From positions 1 through 50,561 of the forward strand of contig CAMKQH010000026.1 of NCBI GenBank assembly GCA_946414885.1: DNA of 50,561 nucleotides, read 5' to 3'. How positions within the stretch are numbered: the stretch's first letter is position 1; each line of letters opens with the position of its first letter. Shown here one piece after another: positions 35,518-44,519 of the stretch. The stretch comes from an uncultured Lachnospiraceae bacterium (GTDB taxonomy: Bacteria > Bacillota > Clostridia > Lachnospirales > Lachnospiraceae). The notes beneath the pieces were generated by a model that did not search any database, was not told the DNA's origin, and saw only the letters and a program-made list of their open reading frames with translations. A program made the translations under genes and the position numbers.

Positions 35518-36585
35518 TTAATACTGCTTTGCTTCCTCTTCGCCGCGGAGCACGCGAAGTCCGCCCTGTGCCAAAGCCAAGAGCTCATCCTCTCCGGGAT
35601 ATACGGTGAAAGGTGCGATGAAGCCGCATCTTTCCTTGATGGCTGCGCATACGTCTGCACCGTAAGCAATGCCGCCGGTCAGGATGATCTGATCAACCTT
35701 GCCGTACAGAACTGCTGCCATGGAACCAATGTTCTTGGATACCTGATACAGGAAAGCTTCCTTCGCCGCAGCTGCCTGCTCGTCGCCGGCATTTGCGCGC
35801 TTCGTAACCTCACGCATGTCGTTGGTGCCAAGGTAAGCGTTAAAGCCACCCTTTCCAACGATCTTGGAGTATACTTCCTTCTCGGTGTACTTGCCGGAGA
35901 AGCACATCTTGATCAAAGCGCCGCTGGGTACTGCGCCTGCTCTCTCGGGAGAGAATGCGCCGTCGCCGTCCAGTGCGTTAAATACGTCAACAACCTTACC
36001 ATTTAAGTGAGCGCCAACGGAAACGCCGCCGCCCATGTGAACCACGATCAAGCGAAGGGTCTCGTAAGGCTTGCCAATCTCCTTTGCATATCTCTTTGCA
36101 ACTGCCTTCTGGTTCAGTGCATGGAACACGCTGGTTCTGGGAAGCTCGGGAACGCCGGAGAAACGGGCAACGGGTGCCAGCTCGTCTACAACCACGGGAT
36201 CCACGATGAAGGAAGGGATTCCAAGGGAATCACCGATCTCTCTCGCCAAAATTCCGCCAAGATTGGACGCATGCTGTCCCTGCTTACCGATCACCAGGTC
36301 ATGGAGCAGGTCGTCCGTCACTGCGTAGGTACCGCCGGGAATGGGCTTTAACATGCCGCCGCGGCCAACAACCATGTTAAGGCTCTTCATGTCAAAATTC
36401 TTACTTGCCAACAGATCCGTAATAATCTTTTTTCTAAAATCCTTCTGGTCCACAATCGTAGGGAACTGGGAGATCTCCTCCGTCGTGTGACGAAGCGTCT
36501 CCTCAAACAACAAATTCTCATCGTCAAACACGCCAATCTTCGTGGACGTAGAACCAGGATTAATGATCAAACTCTTAATACCCAT
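35518..36585 (-). CDS. buk: Butyrate kinase
   Basis: 355 residues, the normal length. Acetokinase-family motifs: [14 protein letters not shown] at the start, [29 protein letters not shown] and the late LTGGIAYG. It makes ATP from butyryl phosphate and ADP, in the cytoplasm. The ATG at 36585 follows GGAGG. ptb is upstream, separated by a 253-base gap that holds structured element B. Confidence 0.95.
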   Translation of the reverse strand: MGIKSLIINPGSTSTKIGVFDDENLLFEETLRHTTEEISQFPTIVDQKDFRKKIITDLLASKNFDMKSLNMVVGRGGMLKPIPGGTYAVTDDLLHDLVIGKQGQHASNLGGILAREIGDSLGIPSFIVDPVVVDELAPVARFSGVPELPRTSVFHALNQKAVAKRYAKEIGKPYETLRLIVVHMGGGVSVGAHLNGKVVDVFNALDGDGAFSPERAGAVPSGALIKMCFSGKYTEKEVYSKIVGKGGFNAYLGTNDMREVTKRANAGDEQAAAAKEAFLYQVSKNIGSMAAVLYGKVDQIILTGGIAYGADVCAAIKERCGFIAPFTVYPGEDELLALAQGGLRVLRGEEEAKQY

Positions 36586-36620
36586 GTTAATATCCTCCAA
36601 ATATAAAATTTTTGTACCTA

Positions 36621-36823
36621 ACAAGCGTCTACCGGATGAAATCCCCAAGGGAACAATTAGCCGGCAGCACTTAGCGAATCGGCTGGCCTCATGGGAGATT
36701 TCGAGGCATGTCTGAGGAGCTTTAGCTCCGAGTTTGCCTCGGAATCGACCACTCCATGAGGACGGTCGATGAGCTTAGTGCAGTCCGAGCCGTTCCCGGG
36801 GGATTTCGCCGGCAGACGCTTGT
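36621..36823 (-). ncRNA. Structured noncoding element B (203 bp) inside the ptb-buk transcript
   Basis: Outer arms starting ACAAGCGTCT (36621-36630) and ending AGACGCTTGT (36814-36823) pair over about 30 positions. Inside are AATTAGCCG (36655-36663) and CGAGCC (36786-36791), as in element A, a helix of 36668-36681 with 36767-36780, a CCTCATGG/CCATGAGG stem, and a GGAGC-TTTA-GCTCC tip. It is between ptb and buk on the same strand, so it is probably transcribed, in the antisense orientation to the printed strand. Confidence 0.7.
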
Positions 36824-36838
36824 GGGGCATAATTTGTT

Positions 36839-37756
36839 TTATTTATTGAGTTCGTGGGCAACGACTGCTGCCAGTGCGATGGAATTCACCTTGGTTTCGA
36901 AGGTGTCGGAACGGCTGGTCAGGATAACGGGAACCTTGGTTCCGGTCAGGATGCATCCGTTCTTTACGCCGGGTACGGTGTGAACGAGTGCCTTGTAAAC
37001 AAGGTTGCCTGCATGAATGTCAGGGAAGAGCAGAACGTCTGCGTCACCCTGGATCTTGCGGTCGGTTGCTCCCTTATGCTTTGCAGCCTCAGGATCGATG
37101 GCAAGGTCAAGGGACAGAGGTCCGTCAACGATGCAATCCTTGATCTCGCCGTTTGCACACATCTCGGTGAGCTGCTGGGCCTCAACGGTTGCGGGCATCT
37201 TGGGATTTACAACCTCAACTGCCGCAAGGGGTGCAACCTTCGGATTTACGATGCCGCATGCATTACATACGGGTACGGTGTTCTTGATGATGCTAACCTT
37301 GTCCTCCAGCGTAGGATAGGTCATAAATGCAACGTCGGTAAGGAACAAAAGCTTATCGATCATGGGAATGTCAAACACGCATACGTGGGAAAGGGGACCA
37401 CCGGTACGAAGGCCAACCTCCTTGTCGAGCACGCTCTTTAAGAAATTCTTGGTGTCGATCAGACCCTTCATGTACATGTCAACCTTGCCGTCATGCGCAA
37501 GCTTCACTGCCGTCAGGGAAGCCTGGATCACGTCGGGCTCGTTGATGATCTCAAAATCATCAATGTTTACGCCGATCTGAGCAGCGATCTCTTTGATCTT
37601 TGCCTCGTCACCAACCAGAACCGCATCTGCGATGCCGCGATCCTTTGCCGCGCGAACTGCCTCCAGCACTGCGCTGTCCTGTGCAACGGATACGGCAACC
37701 TTCTTCATGCCACACTCTTTCACCTTTGCTACAATGTCGTCAAAACCCTTCTTCAT
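36839..37756 (-). CDS. ptb: Phosphate butyryltransferase
   Basis: 305 residues, typical of Ptb and shorter than Pta. The start is MKKGFDDIVAKVKECG and the Pta/Ptb signature region (LLFPDIHAGNLVYKALV) is near residue 240. It converts butyryl-CoA and phosphate to butyryl phosphate, which the kinase after it uses. The start at 37756 follows AAAGGAAC. The promoter is at 37857-37885. Confidence 0.93.
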   Translation of the reverse strand: MKKGFDDIVAKVKECGMKKVAVSVAQDSAVLEAVRAAKDRGIADAVLVGDEAKIKEIAAQIGVNIDDFEIINEPDVIQASLTAVKLAHDGKVDMYMKGLIDTKNFLKSVLDKEVGLRTGGPLSHVCVFDIPMIDKLLFLTDVAFMTYPTLEDKVSIIKNTVPVCNACGIVNPKVAPLAAVEVVNPKMPATVEAQQLTEMCANGEIKDCIVDGPLSLDLAIDPEAAKHKGATDRKIQGDADVLLFPDIHAGNLVYKALVHTVPGVKNGCILTGTKVPVILTSRSDTFETKVNSIALAAVVAHELNK

Positions 37757-37856
37757 TTCTCTCGTTCCTTTCCTGCGCGATCTCATTTTCCGTCCGAATA
37801 GGCTTCGCGCCTTACTTTATTCTTTCACCGTAATCTTTTACGGCACATCCTTTGAA

Positions 37857-37885
37857 ATGATATCATTCCCCGCCATAAAAGTCAA
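37857..37885 (-). promoter_or_regulatory. Promoter of ptb-buk
   Basis: Minus strand: TTGACT (37880-37885), 17-bp spacer, TATCAT (37857-37862). A small hairpin, CCGTAA-TTACGG, lies in the leader at 37828-37843. Confidence 0.7.
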
Positions 37886-37916
37886 CGTTCACGGGAAAAC
37901 CGGAGTCAGGATTGAC

Positions 37917-38993
37917 CTAATATCCATATTTTTTTAAGGAATTCTCAATGTCTTCACTGGTTCTCTTCCAACCTTCCGGTAACCAAGCGGCAAATCGTTC
38001 AAAAACATCCTCTGAGGTCGTCTCTTTCAAAATCAAAATGATCACGTCATTATCCTCTTTAGAAAACTGGTATTTTGCGGCATTTGTACTTAACCGCTGA
38101 ATGACGTCATTTCCGTACTCCTCCATTAAAAAAGTGATAAGGCGAAAACCATACTGATATTCCGGCTGCTCTTTACTTCTTCCCCCTAGGTTATACTCAC
38201 GGAATTTTCCTTCCGGATCCGCCACCACGGCAGCTTCATCAAATCCGACGGCGGACGATTGAAGAAATTGTATGCAGCACCAGCAAGGCGTATCCAACAG
38301 CAGCGCAACGTGATATTGTGCGTACACTCCTATGCCCTCTTCCAAAACTTTTCCCAAAAACAAGCTATGGCGAAGGCGCAGCGCGTGCGCAATTTCATGA
38401 TAAACCATCTCTCGCGAGCTATGGTCGGGATCAAAATCCGAGTCAAACAGCATGATTTCGTTTCCATCCGTCCATGGAATGGCTCCGTCATTTTCATCCT
38501 TTGCCAACATCACGTGAATCTTATCCTGATATTTCGGGATCCCCCGAAAGACGTCTCCGTAATATACCTCGAGCCAATTCTTATTTTCCACAAAGTCCGT
38601 TACGGAAAAGCTAATTCCCAAAACCTGCTCGTCCATAAGCATGATCTCTTCGATTTGCCTTTTCAAATCACCCGGAAACGAGGTATCTTTATCAAAATAA
38701 AGGACGTAGCGCTCTCCTACCAAATACCCATAGTCTTCCATACGTACCTGATCCTTGGAAGCTCCGTCAAAAAAACTAGAAACGTCCTGCGCCTTAATTT
38801 TTATGGCTTCGTCCTGAACGGTTTCCACCATCGCCGGCCCCTGACTCTCTTCCGTCTCTATAGACGTCACGATCGTTTGCCCGCGCGCCTCACCGTTATC
38901 CAACGCAGAACCATTGCAGCCTGCAAGCATCGCGATCATCAATATCCACGGCAAGGACAGTACCATGTCTTTTCCATTCACGTTATGTGTCAT
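37917..38993 (-). CDS. Lipoprotein with an HExxH zinc-protease motif
   Basis: 358 residues. The signal peptide ends with the lipobox MLAGC near residue 27. Near residue 205 is MVYHEIAHALRLRHS, a zinc-binding HExxH, and 20 residues later LEEGIGVYAQYHV supplies a Glu in the gluzincin pattern (ExxxxYAQY). It is predicted to be an anchored extracellular metallopeptidase of unknown target. The start at 38993 follows GAGGAGAGG. It begins 13 bases after the HAD gene ends. Confidence 0.65.
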   Translation of the reverse strand: MTHNVNGKDMVLSLPWILMIAMLAGCNGSALDNGEARGQTIVTSIETEESQGPAMVETVQDEAIKIKAQDVSSFFDGASKDQVRMEDYGYLVGERYVLYFDKDTSFPGDLKRQIEEIMLMDEQVLGISFSVTDFVENKNWLEVYYGDVFRGIPKYQDKIHVMLAKDENDGAIPWTDGNEIMLFDSDFDPDHSSREMVYHEIAHALRLRHSLFLGKVLEEGIGVYAQYHVALLLDTPCWCCIQFLQSSAVGFDEAAVVADPEGKFREYNLGGRSKEQPEYQYGFRLITFLMEEYGNDVIQRLSTNAAKYQFSKEDNDVIILILKETTSEDVFERFAAWLPEGWKRTSEDIENSLKKYGY

Positions 38994-39006
38994 AAAAATC
39001 CTCTCC

Positions 39007-39657
39007 TCAATCATCCATTTGTAGTTTCCCCACGTCATCCAATCTGGGAACGCATGCAAACAAATACTTTTTCAGTTCCTCCGTCGGCCCGGTCTGATCC
39101 GGCACCATGACAACTCTCAGGCCTGCGCGATACGCTGCCAGAATCCCATTTGGCGCGTCCTCCACCGCCATGCATTCCGACGGATCCAGTCCAAGCTGTT
39201 CACACGCGTACAGATAGATATCCGGAGAAGGCTTCCCTTCCTTCACCTGCGTTGCGCTGATAATCTGGCTAAAGTATGGACGGATCCCCGTGAGATTTAA
39301 GTATTTCTCCGTCCGCTCCGGCGGCGTGGCCGTAGCTACGGCGGCAGGTATTCCCCGCCGCCGCAATTCTTCTAATATTTCCACTGCTCCCGGTTTCAAT
39401 TGAACGCCTTCTTTGTCTAGGCACTCCTCCATGATCTCCGTTCTGCGGGCACGGATGGCATAGTAATCCAAATCCTCACCGAACCACTCCTTTAATCTTG
39501 CCGGAGCAAAGGGGCGTCCGAGACTCCGCATGGACAGCACCTGCTCGTCCGTCATCTGATATCCAAATTCCGCCATGGCCTTCGGCCAAAAGATCCGGTA
39601 ATACTTCTCCGTGTCGATCAAAGTCCCGTCCATGTCAAATAGAACTGCTTTTATCAT
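39007..39657 (-). CDS. HAD-superfamily hydrolase (beta-phosphoglucomutase-like)
   Basis: 216 residues. Motif I is FDMDGTLIDT at the start with both Asp, motif II is VATATPP, and motif III/IV is VEDAPNGILAA near residue 165. The cap has the length of the beta-phosphoglucomutase/phosphoglycolate phosphatase group. The substrate is unknown. The start at 39657 follows GGGGAG. A TTG seven codons earlier is less likely. Co-transcribed with the lipoprotein after it. Confidence 0.9.
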   Translation of the reverse strand: MIKAVLFDMDGTLIDTEKYYRIFWPKAMAEFGYQMTDEQVLSMRSLGRPFAPARLKEWFGEDLDYYAIRARRTEIMEECLDKEGVQLKPGAVEILEELRRRGIPAAVATATPPERTEKYLNLTGIRPYFSQIISATQVKEGKPSPDIYLYACEQLGLDPSECMAVEDAPNGILAAYRAGLRVVMVPDQTGPTEELKKYLFACVPRLDDVGKLQMDD

Positions 39658-39726
39658 TTGTTTCTTCTCCCCGATCAAGCTTTAGACAAGTGTCCCCGTA
39701 AAGATCCAATGGAACAAGCTGCCCAC

Positions 39727-41193
39727 CTATAACCGTTTCTCGATCTCCTCGATCAGAATTTTCAGCGCCTTGATCCGGGCATACTTCTTGTCATTGGACT
39801 CCAGCACATACCAAGGTGCCGTCGTGGTGTTGGTCTTTTGGAGCATCTCATTAATGGCCTCCTCATACTGATCCCACTTCTCACGGTTTCTCCAATCCTC
39901 ATCCGTGATCTTCCACTGCTTTTCCGGCGTATTCTGTCGATCCGTAAAACGCGCAAGCTGCGTGTCCTTGTCGATCTGCACCCAGAACTTGATAACGATC
40001 GCGCCCCAGTCCGTCAGTTCCTTCTCAAATTCGTTGATTTCGTTATAGGCTCTCTGCCAGTCATTCTCCGAGCAGAATCCTTCCAGTCGCTCCACCATGA
40101 CGCGCCCGTACCAGGTGCGGTCAAAGATGGCCACGTGGCCAGAACGTGGCAGCCTCGTCCAGAATCTCCAGAGATAATGCCTTGCCTTCTCATGCGGCTC
40201 TGGGCTCGCGATCGGATGCACTTCAAAGCCTCTCGGGTCAAGCGCTCCGGTGATGCGCTTAATGTTTCCGCCCTTGCCGGCCGCATCCCAGCCCTCATAT
40301 GCGATGATCACGGGAATGCGCTTGCGATAAAGCTCGTTGTGCAATTTCGAGAGCTTCTTTTGCAACTTATCCAGTTCCTTCTTGTATTCCTCCTCCGGAA
40401 CGGATTTGTTCAGCGGGATCTTATCCAGCTTTGGCGTCTTCCTGAGAGGAAATACGTTTTGCAGAATGGGCACCGCCTGCGCTCCGCGCGAAAGCGCCAT
40501 GTCGATGCCGTTAACCATGATCTCCAGCACCTGCAGCTCCGCCCACTTTTTATTCTTAGCGTCGATCACGTACCAGGGTGCCTGGGACTGATTCGTCTCG
40601 CGCAGATACTCCTCGAATGCGTCCATGCATTTATCGTAATGCTTATTCTGCCAAAGGTCCCAGTCGGACACGCGCCACTTCGTGTTCTTGTCATCCAGGA
40701 GCCCGTCAATGCGCTTTTTCTGCTCCTTCTCATCGATGTGGAAGAAAAACTTTAGCACAAGATATCCATTGTCCGTCAACTGACGCTCGAATTTCTTAAT
40801 GCTCTCCATGCGGCTCTGATAATCTTCTTTTGACAGTTTTCCCTGAAGGTATTCGCTCGTCACCTCGTCCATCCAGCTGCCGTCAAGGAATTCAAATTTG
40901 CCCGCCTCAGGGATCTTCACAAAATGGCGGTACAAGAAGGGTTTTCTAAGCTCATCCTCACTCTTGGCCTGCGTAGTCGCCGTCTTAAAAAACCTGGGGT
41001 CGATATTCCGGATCACCTTTCCCAGAACGCTTCCCTTTCCGGCTGCCCCCCAACCGTCAAACACCACAAGCACCGGAAGTTTATGATCCCGGATCTCCGT
41101 CTGCTTCGAAAACAAGCTTGCGCGAAGTTCCTCCAGTCTCTGTTCGATTTCTTCCTCTGACGGTCGCTCAGATTTCTGATAGTCTTTTAACAT
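39727..41193 (-). CDS. Two-domain PPK2 kinase (polyphosphate:AMP phosphotransferase type)
   Basis: 488 residues made of two tandem PPK2 domains. The first has Walker A FDGWGAAGKGS (near residue 45) and the second YEGWDAAGKGGNIKR (near residue 300) with the FDRTWYGR lid motif. Two-domain class II PPK2 enzymes transfer phosphate from polyphosphate to AMP, giving ADP. The first domain usually is inactive. It is a cytoplasmic enzyme and a single gene. AAAAGGAGG precedes the ATG. Confidence 0.92.
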   Translation of the reverse strand: MLKDYQKSERPSEEEIEQRLEELRASLFSKQTEIRDHKLPVLVVFDGWGAAGKGSVLGKVIRNIDPRFFKTATTQAKSEDELRKPFLYRHFVKIPEAGKFEFLDGSWMDEVTSEYLQGKLSKEDYQSRMESIKKFERQLTDNGYLVLKFFFHIDEKEQKKRIDGLLDDKNTKWRVSDWDLWQNKHYDKCMDAFEEYLRETNQSQAPWYVIDAKNKKWAELQVLEIMVNGIDMALSRGAQAVPILQNVFPLRKTPKLDKIPLNKSVPEEEYKKELDKLQKKLSKLHNELYRKRIPVIIAYEGWDAAGKGGNIKRITGALDPRGFEVHPIASPEPHEKARHYLWRFWTRLPRSGHVAIFDRTWYGRVMVERLEGFCSENDWQRAYNEINEFEKELTDWGAIVIKFWVQIDKDTQLARFTDRQNTPEKQWKITDEDWRNREKWDQYEEAINEMLQKTNTTTAPWYVLESNDKKYARIKALKILIEEIEKRL

Positions 41194-41280
41194 CCCGTAA
41201 CCTCCTTTTCCCCATCATACCCCAAAAGCACGCGTTTCCCCTATTCTGCGCGCTTACGTTAGCATAAACCCAAAAGCACG

Positions 41281-41324
41281 CTGCTTCGCAGCCGCTTGTT
41301 TTTCTGTTGCATGCTTTATTTTAT
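41281..41324. repeat. Partial copy of the 12101-12333 repeat family
   Basis: CTGCTTCGCAGCCGCTTG and the T-rich stretch and TTTTAT end match the 3' half of the units at 12101-12333. The copy lies upstream of the next gene. Confidence 0.8.
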
Positions 41325-41451
41325 CATATTGCCGCCCAAACCGCAACCACGCCTCCCGTGCAGTCCGTTGTTATTGACTGCTCCCCTTTCTTTGCCTATA
41401 ATAAAATTAGTTTCCGTTTACGTTTGGGTTACGTTTGAAAAAAGAGGCGCA

Positions 41452-42672
41452 ATGAACAGAGACAACGTTATTTTCGATAAAAGCATGAGAAAAACTCATA
41501 CCATATACATGCCGGACATGTTGCATTACCATAACGATTTTCTGGTTGCGGCGTTCTCCCTTGGCGGATACAAACTGGCTGTTGTTCCCGAGTACCAGCA
41601 GATACCGATGGAGCTGCTTTCCATGGTCAACTCCAGCTATTGCACTTGTGCCATGGACATCATAGGCAATCTTATGGCGCATCTTAGGCAGCCCAATCTG
41701 GATCTTTCGAAGATTGCCATTCTGGAGCCACAGGCAGGGGGCGCATGCAGGGCAGGTAATTACTATGACCTGATCATCCAGTGCGTCAAAAAGTGCGGTT
41801 ACAACATTCCGGTTCTCTCCCTGAATTTCAAGGGCAGCGAGTCGCATCCCGGCTTTAAGATCACGCCCATGATGTTCTTTGGCGCGGCGGCCGGAGTATG
41901 CTACGGAGATCTGCTCATGGCTCTTTTCCAGCAAATCAGGCCCTATGAGAAGGAAAAGGGAGAGACGAAGCGCGTCTACGACAAGTGGGTAAAATCCCTG
42001 TCAAAGGATATTGCCTCAAGGCGGAATCTCTTTTTCCGGGAAAAGAAATATCAAGAGATCATAGACGATTTCCTAAAGATTCCTCGCTATGACCGGGAAG
42101 AAAAGAATTTGAAGAGAGTTGGCATCTCCGGAGAAATTTACGTGAAATGCTCGCCCATAGGGAATCGTCATTTGGAAGACTTTCTCTATGAGAATGGCAT
42201 GGAATACAGGATGGAGGGATTCTTAAATTACTGCACTTACGTTGTCTATACGGAGATGAAATCCGCAGAGCTAAGCGGTGTCTCCAAGGCAGTGCTAAAG
42301 GTATATTCCTTCGTCATGAATTATATGATCAAGGTTCACGCACAGATCCGGAAAGTGCTTTTGCGAAATGGATTTGTGGCCGATGGCAGATTTGAAGACA
42401 TGCAAAAGAAGGCCGCTCCCATTTTGAGCGAGTATTACAACATTGGAGACGGCTGGCTTGTCATGGCGGAGGCCATGGACATGATAGAACAGGGATATGA
42501 CAGAATTCTGATCGTTCATCCCTTTGGATGTCTTGTAAGCCACGTGGCTGAGCGGGGAGTTCTGAAGAAGCTTCGCCAGCTCTACCCGGACGCAAACATT
42601 AATACGATCGAGTATGATTATGATCAATCCAATACTCTTAGGGAGAGCAGAATTCTTCTGGCTACTTCCTAA
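41452..42672 (+). CDS. Stand-alone acyl-CoA dehydratase activase-related protein
   Basis: 406 residues resembling the C-terminal half of the large 2-hydroxyacyl-CoA dehydratase activase-related proteins (DUF2229 region): CTCAMD near residue 65, EPQAGGACRAGNYYDL and a C-terminal HPFGCLVSHVAERG. The ASKHA ATPase domain is missing, and no dehydratase gene is next to it. The start at 41452 follows AAGAGG. Neighbours give no pathway hint. An Fe-S or activase role is inferred from the family only. Confidence 0.6.
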   Translation: MNRDNVIFDKSMRKTHTIYMPDMLHYHNDFLVAAFSLGGYKLAVVPEYQQIPMELLSMVNSSYCTCAMDIIGNLMAHLRQPNLDLSKIAILEPQAGGACRAGNYYDLIIQCVKKCGYNIPVLSLNFKGSESHPGFKITPMMFFGAAAGVCYGDLLMALFQQIRPYEKEKGETKRVYDKWVKSLSKDIASRRNLFFREKKYQEIIDDFLKIPRYDREEKNLKRVGISGEIYVKCSPIGNRHLEDFLYENGMEYRMEGFLNYCTYVVYTEMKSAELSGVSKAVLKVYSFVMNYMIKVHAQIRKVLLRNGFVADGRFEDMQKKAAPILSEYYNIGDGWLVMAEAMDMIEQGYDRILIVHPFGCLVSHVAERGVLKKLRQLYPDANINTIEYDYDQSNTLRESRILLATS

Positions 42673-42709
42673 AAAAAGGATGGCGTCGGCATAAGTGCCG
42701 GCGCCATCC
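42671..42709 (-). terminator. Terminator of the sugar-transport operon
   Basis: Strong stem GGATGGCG-CGGCA with TGCCG-GCGCCATCC (42678-42709), followed on the minus strand by seven T. It may also serve the convergent gene. Confidence 0.85.
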
Positions 42710-42755
42710 CTTATAAGAGGGGGATATATTTATGAATGAGCTAAAACGTTATCCC

Positions 42756-44444
42756 TTAGGGAAGCATGTCAGAGCTGCCAAAGAACTCTTCCCACTTCTT
42801 GGTACGCTCGTCGATGATTGCCTGGCCGCCAGCGCTTAAGTAGTTCTTAAGCTCTTCGTCCCAAACCTTATCAAAGTCTGCAGTAGAAGCAACAACTGCC
42901 TTGTCGTAAGCGATGTCTCTCTTCTGGCTTAAGGTATCACCAACGCCCTCTTCTGCCTCGATCGCGCCAACGTTTACGTTCTTACCAACTCTAAGATCGG
43001 TATTTGCGATCTTGTGAGAGTTCATAACGTCCTCAGCAGGGATTCCAGGATAGTTGAGTGCTCTGGACTTGTTGGTCAGTTCCTCGGAAGTAAGCTTCAG
43101 ACCGTTTACGGTGATGGTGTAGTCAATGTTCATGCCAGAGTTCATGATCGCATTTCCGGTTGCAGGCTGAATGGCGATCGCGCCGTCAGAAGTTACGGTA
43201 TGGGTTACGCCCTCTTCACCGATCTGCAGATACTGGATGTGCTCAGGAGCACTGATCCAGTCAAGGTACAGCAGGGATGCCAGAGGCTCGGTGTTGGTTG
43301 CAGGGAAGAACACCTTACGGTCGATGGGACCGGATACGAACTTGGTATGGGTACCGTTCTTATCCTCGAAGGGATCGATTGCAACGAACTTTGCGTTAGC
43401 GCCAACGTTTCTCTGAAGGTTAGCGTTGATGCTGTCATCACCATTTCTGTAAGGATAATCCCAGTTGTGGGTGAACGCACCTACGAAACCAGCCTTCATC
43501 ATGTCATCCTCAGTGGTGTCGCCGCTGCCATACTGTGCGAAGTCATTCCACATAAGGCCCATGTTGTACCACTTATTCAGAAGTCTAACGCCTTCCTTGG
43601 TGCCATTCTCGGTGAGCTTTCTGTCATCAAAACCGTTTACGTAGAATTCCTTGTCGGACATCTTGGGATCTAAGAAGGACTCGATCAGGGTTGCTGCTCT
43701 CCAACCTACGTCGTAGCTTACGGAGTAGGGAACCATCTTGTCAGCATCTGCGCCAAGCAGGGTGCTTGCGTTATCCTTGAAGGCAACGAGCATCTTCTCG
43801 AACTCAGCCTTGGTGGTAGGAGCCTTCATGTTCAGCTTGTCCAGCCAGTCCTGACGAACGAAGGTCAGAACGCGGTTAGAAACTGCCAGCTTTGCCTCAA
43901 CGCACCAGAGGTTTCCAGTCTTGGGATCCTTATCCCAGTTAATGTTGGTATCACCCAACCAGTTCCACAGGTTAGGAAGATCATTCTTGTACTGCTCAAC
44001 GTAAGGAGCCAGATCGATCACGCCGCCCATGTTTGCATAAGTCTGGATGGTCGGATAGCTATAGGTTACGCATACGTCAGGAGCGGTACCTGCAGCAAGC
44101 AGGTTGTTGATCTCATCAACCTCGGTCCAACGGGGAACCTTCTTGAAGGTTACCTCTACGTTGTGATCCTCAAGCATACCCTTCTTGATATACTCGGTGT
44201 AATCATTGTTCTCGGGATCAGAACCGCCGTCGTTGCCGCGGTCATAAATCTCAACAACAATCTTCTTGGTCTCTTTGAACTTACCGTTCTCGAAGTCAGC
44301 TCCAGCCTTCTTTGCCTCTTCTGCCTTACTCTCCTGTACGGCACTAACGTCCCCAGTGTCTTCCCCGCCGTCACCGCCATCACATGCTGCCAAAGAAGCC
44401 ACCATGCTGCAAGCGAGCAGGATTGAAAGAATTTTCTTCTTCAT
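42756..44444 (-). CDS. Extracellular sugar-binding lipoprotein of an ABC transporter
   Basis: 562 residues, larger than typical sugar-binding proteins and in the LplA group. The signal peptide ends LAAC near residue 20, followed by an acidic Gly/Glu linker. The body has the PTIQTYANMGGVIDLAPY and AGFVGAFTHNWDYPYRNGD regions seen in this group. It is probably attached to the outer membrane face and feeds the two permeases. Codon use is biased to preferred codons, suggesting high expression. No ATPase is encoded nearby, so a shared MsmK-type ATPase elsewhere is likely. Confidence 0.88.
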   Translation of the reverse strand: MKKKILSILLACSMVASLAACDGGDGGEDTGDVSAVQESKAEEAKKAGADFENGKFKETKKIVVEIYDRGNDGGSDPENNDYTEYIKKGMLEDHNVEVTFKKVPRWTEVDEINNLLAAGTAPDVCVTYSYPTIQTYANMGGVIDLAPYVEQYKNDLPNLWNWLGDTNINWDKDPKTGNLWCVEAKLAVSNRVLTFVRQDWLDKLNMKAPTTKAEFEKMLVAFKDNASTLLGADADKMVPYSVSYDVGWRAATLIESFLDPKMSDKEFYVNGFDDRKLTENGTKEGVRLLNKWYNMGLMWNDFAQYGSGDTTEDDMMKAGFVGAFTHNWDYPYRNGDDSINANLQRNVGANAKFVAIDPFEDKNGTHTKFVSGPIDRKVFFPATNTEPLASLLYLDWISAPEHIQYLQIGEEGVTHTVTSDGAIAIQPATGNAIMNSGMNIDYTITVNGLKLTSEELTNKSRALNYPGIPAEDVMNSHKIANTDLRVGKNVNVGAIEAEEGVGDTLSQKRDIAYDKAVVASTADFDKVWDEELKNYLSAGGQAIIDERTKKWEEFFGSSDMLP

Positions 44445-44519
44445 TTTACTTGTTTCCTCCCTTAATAAATTGTTGAAGTGCTAATATAATTAACGGGTTT
44501 TCCCGTTAGTTATCCAAAA

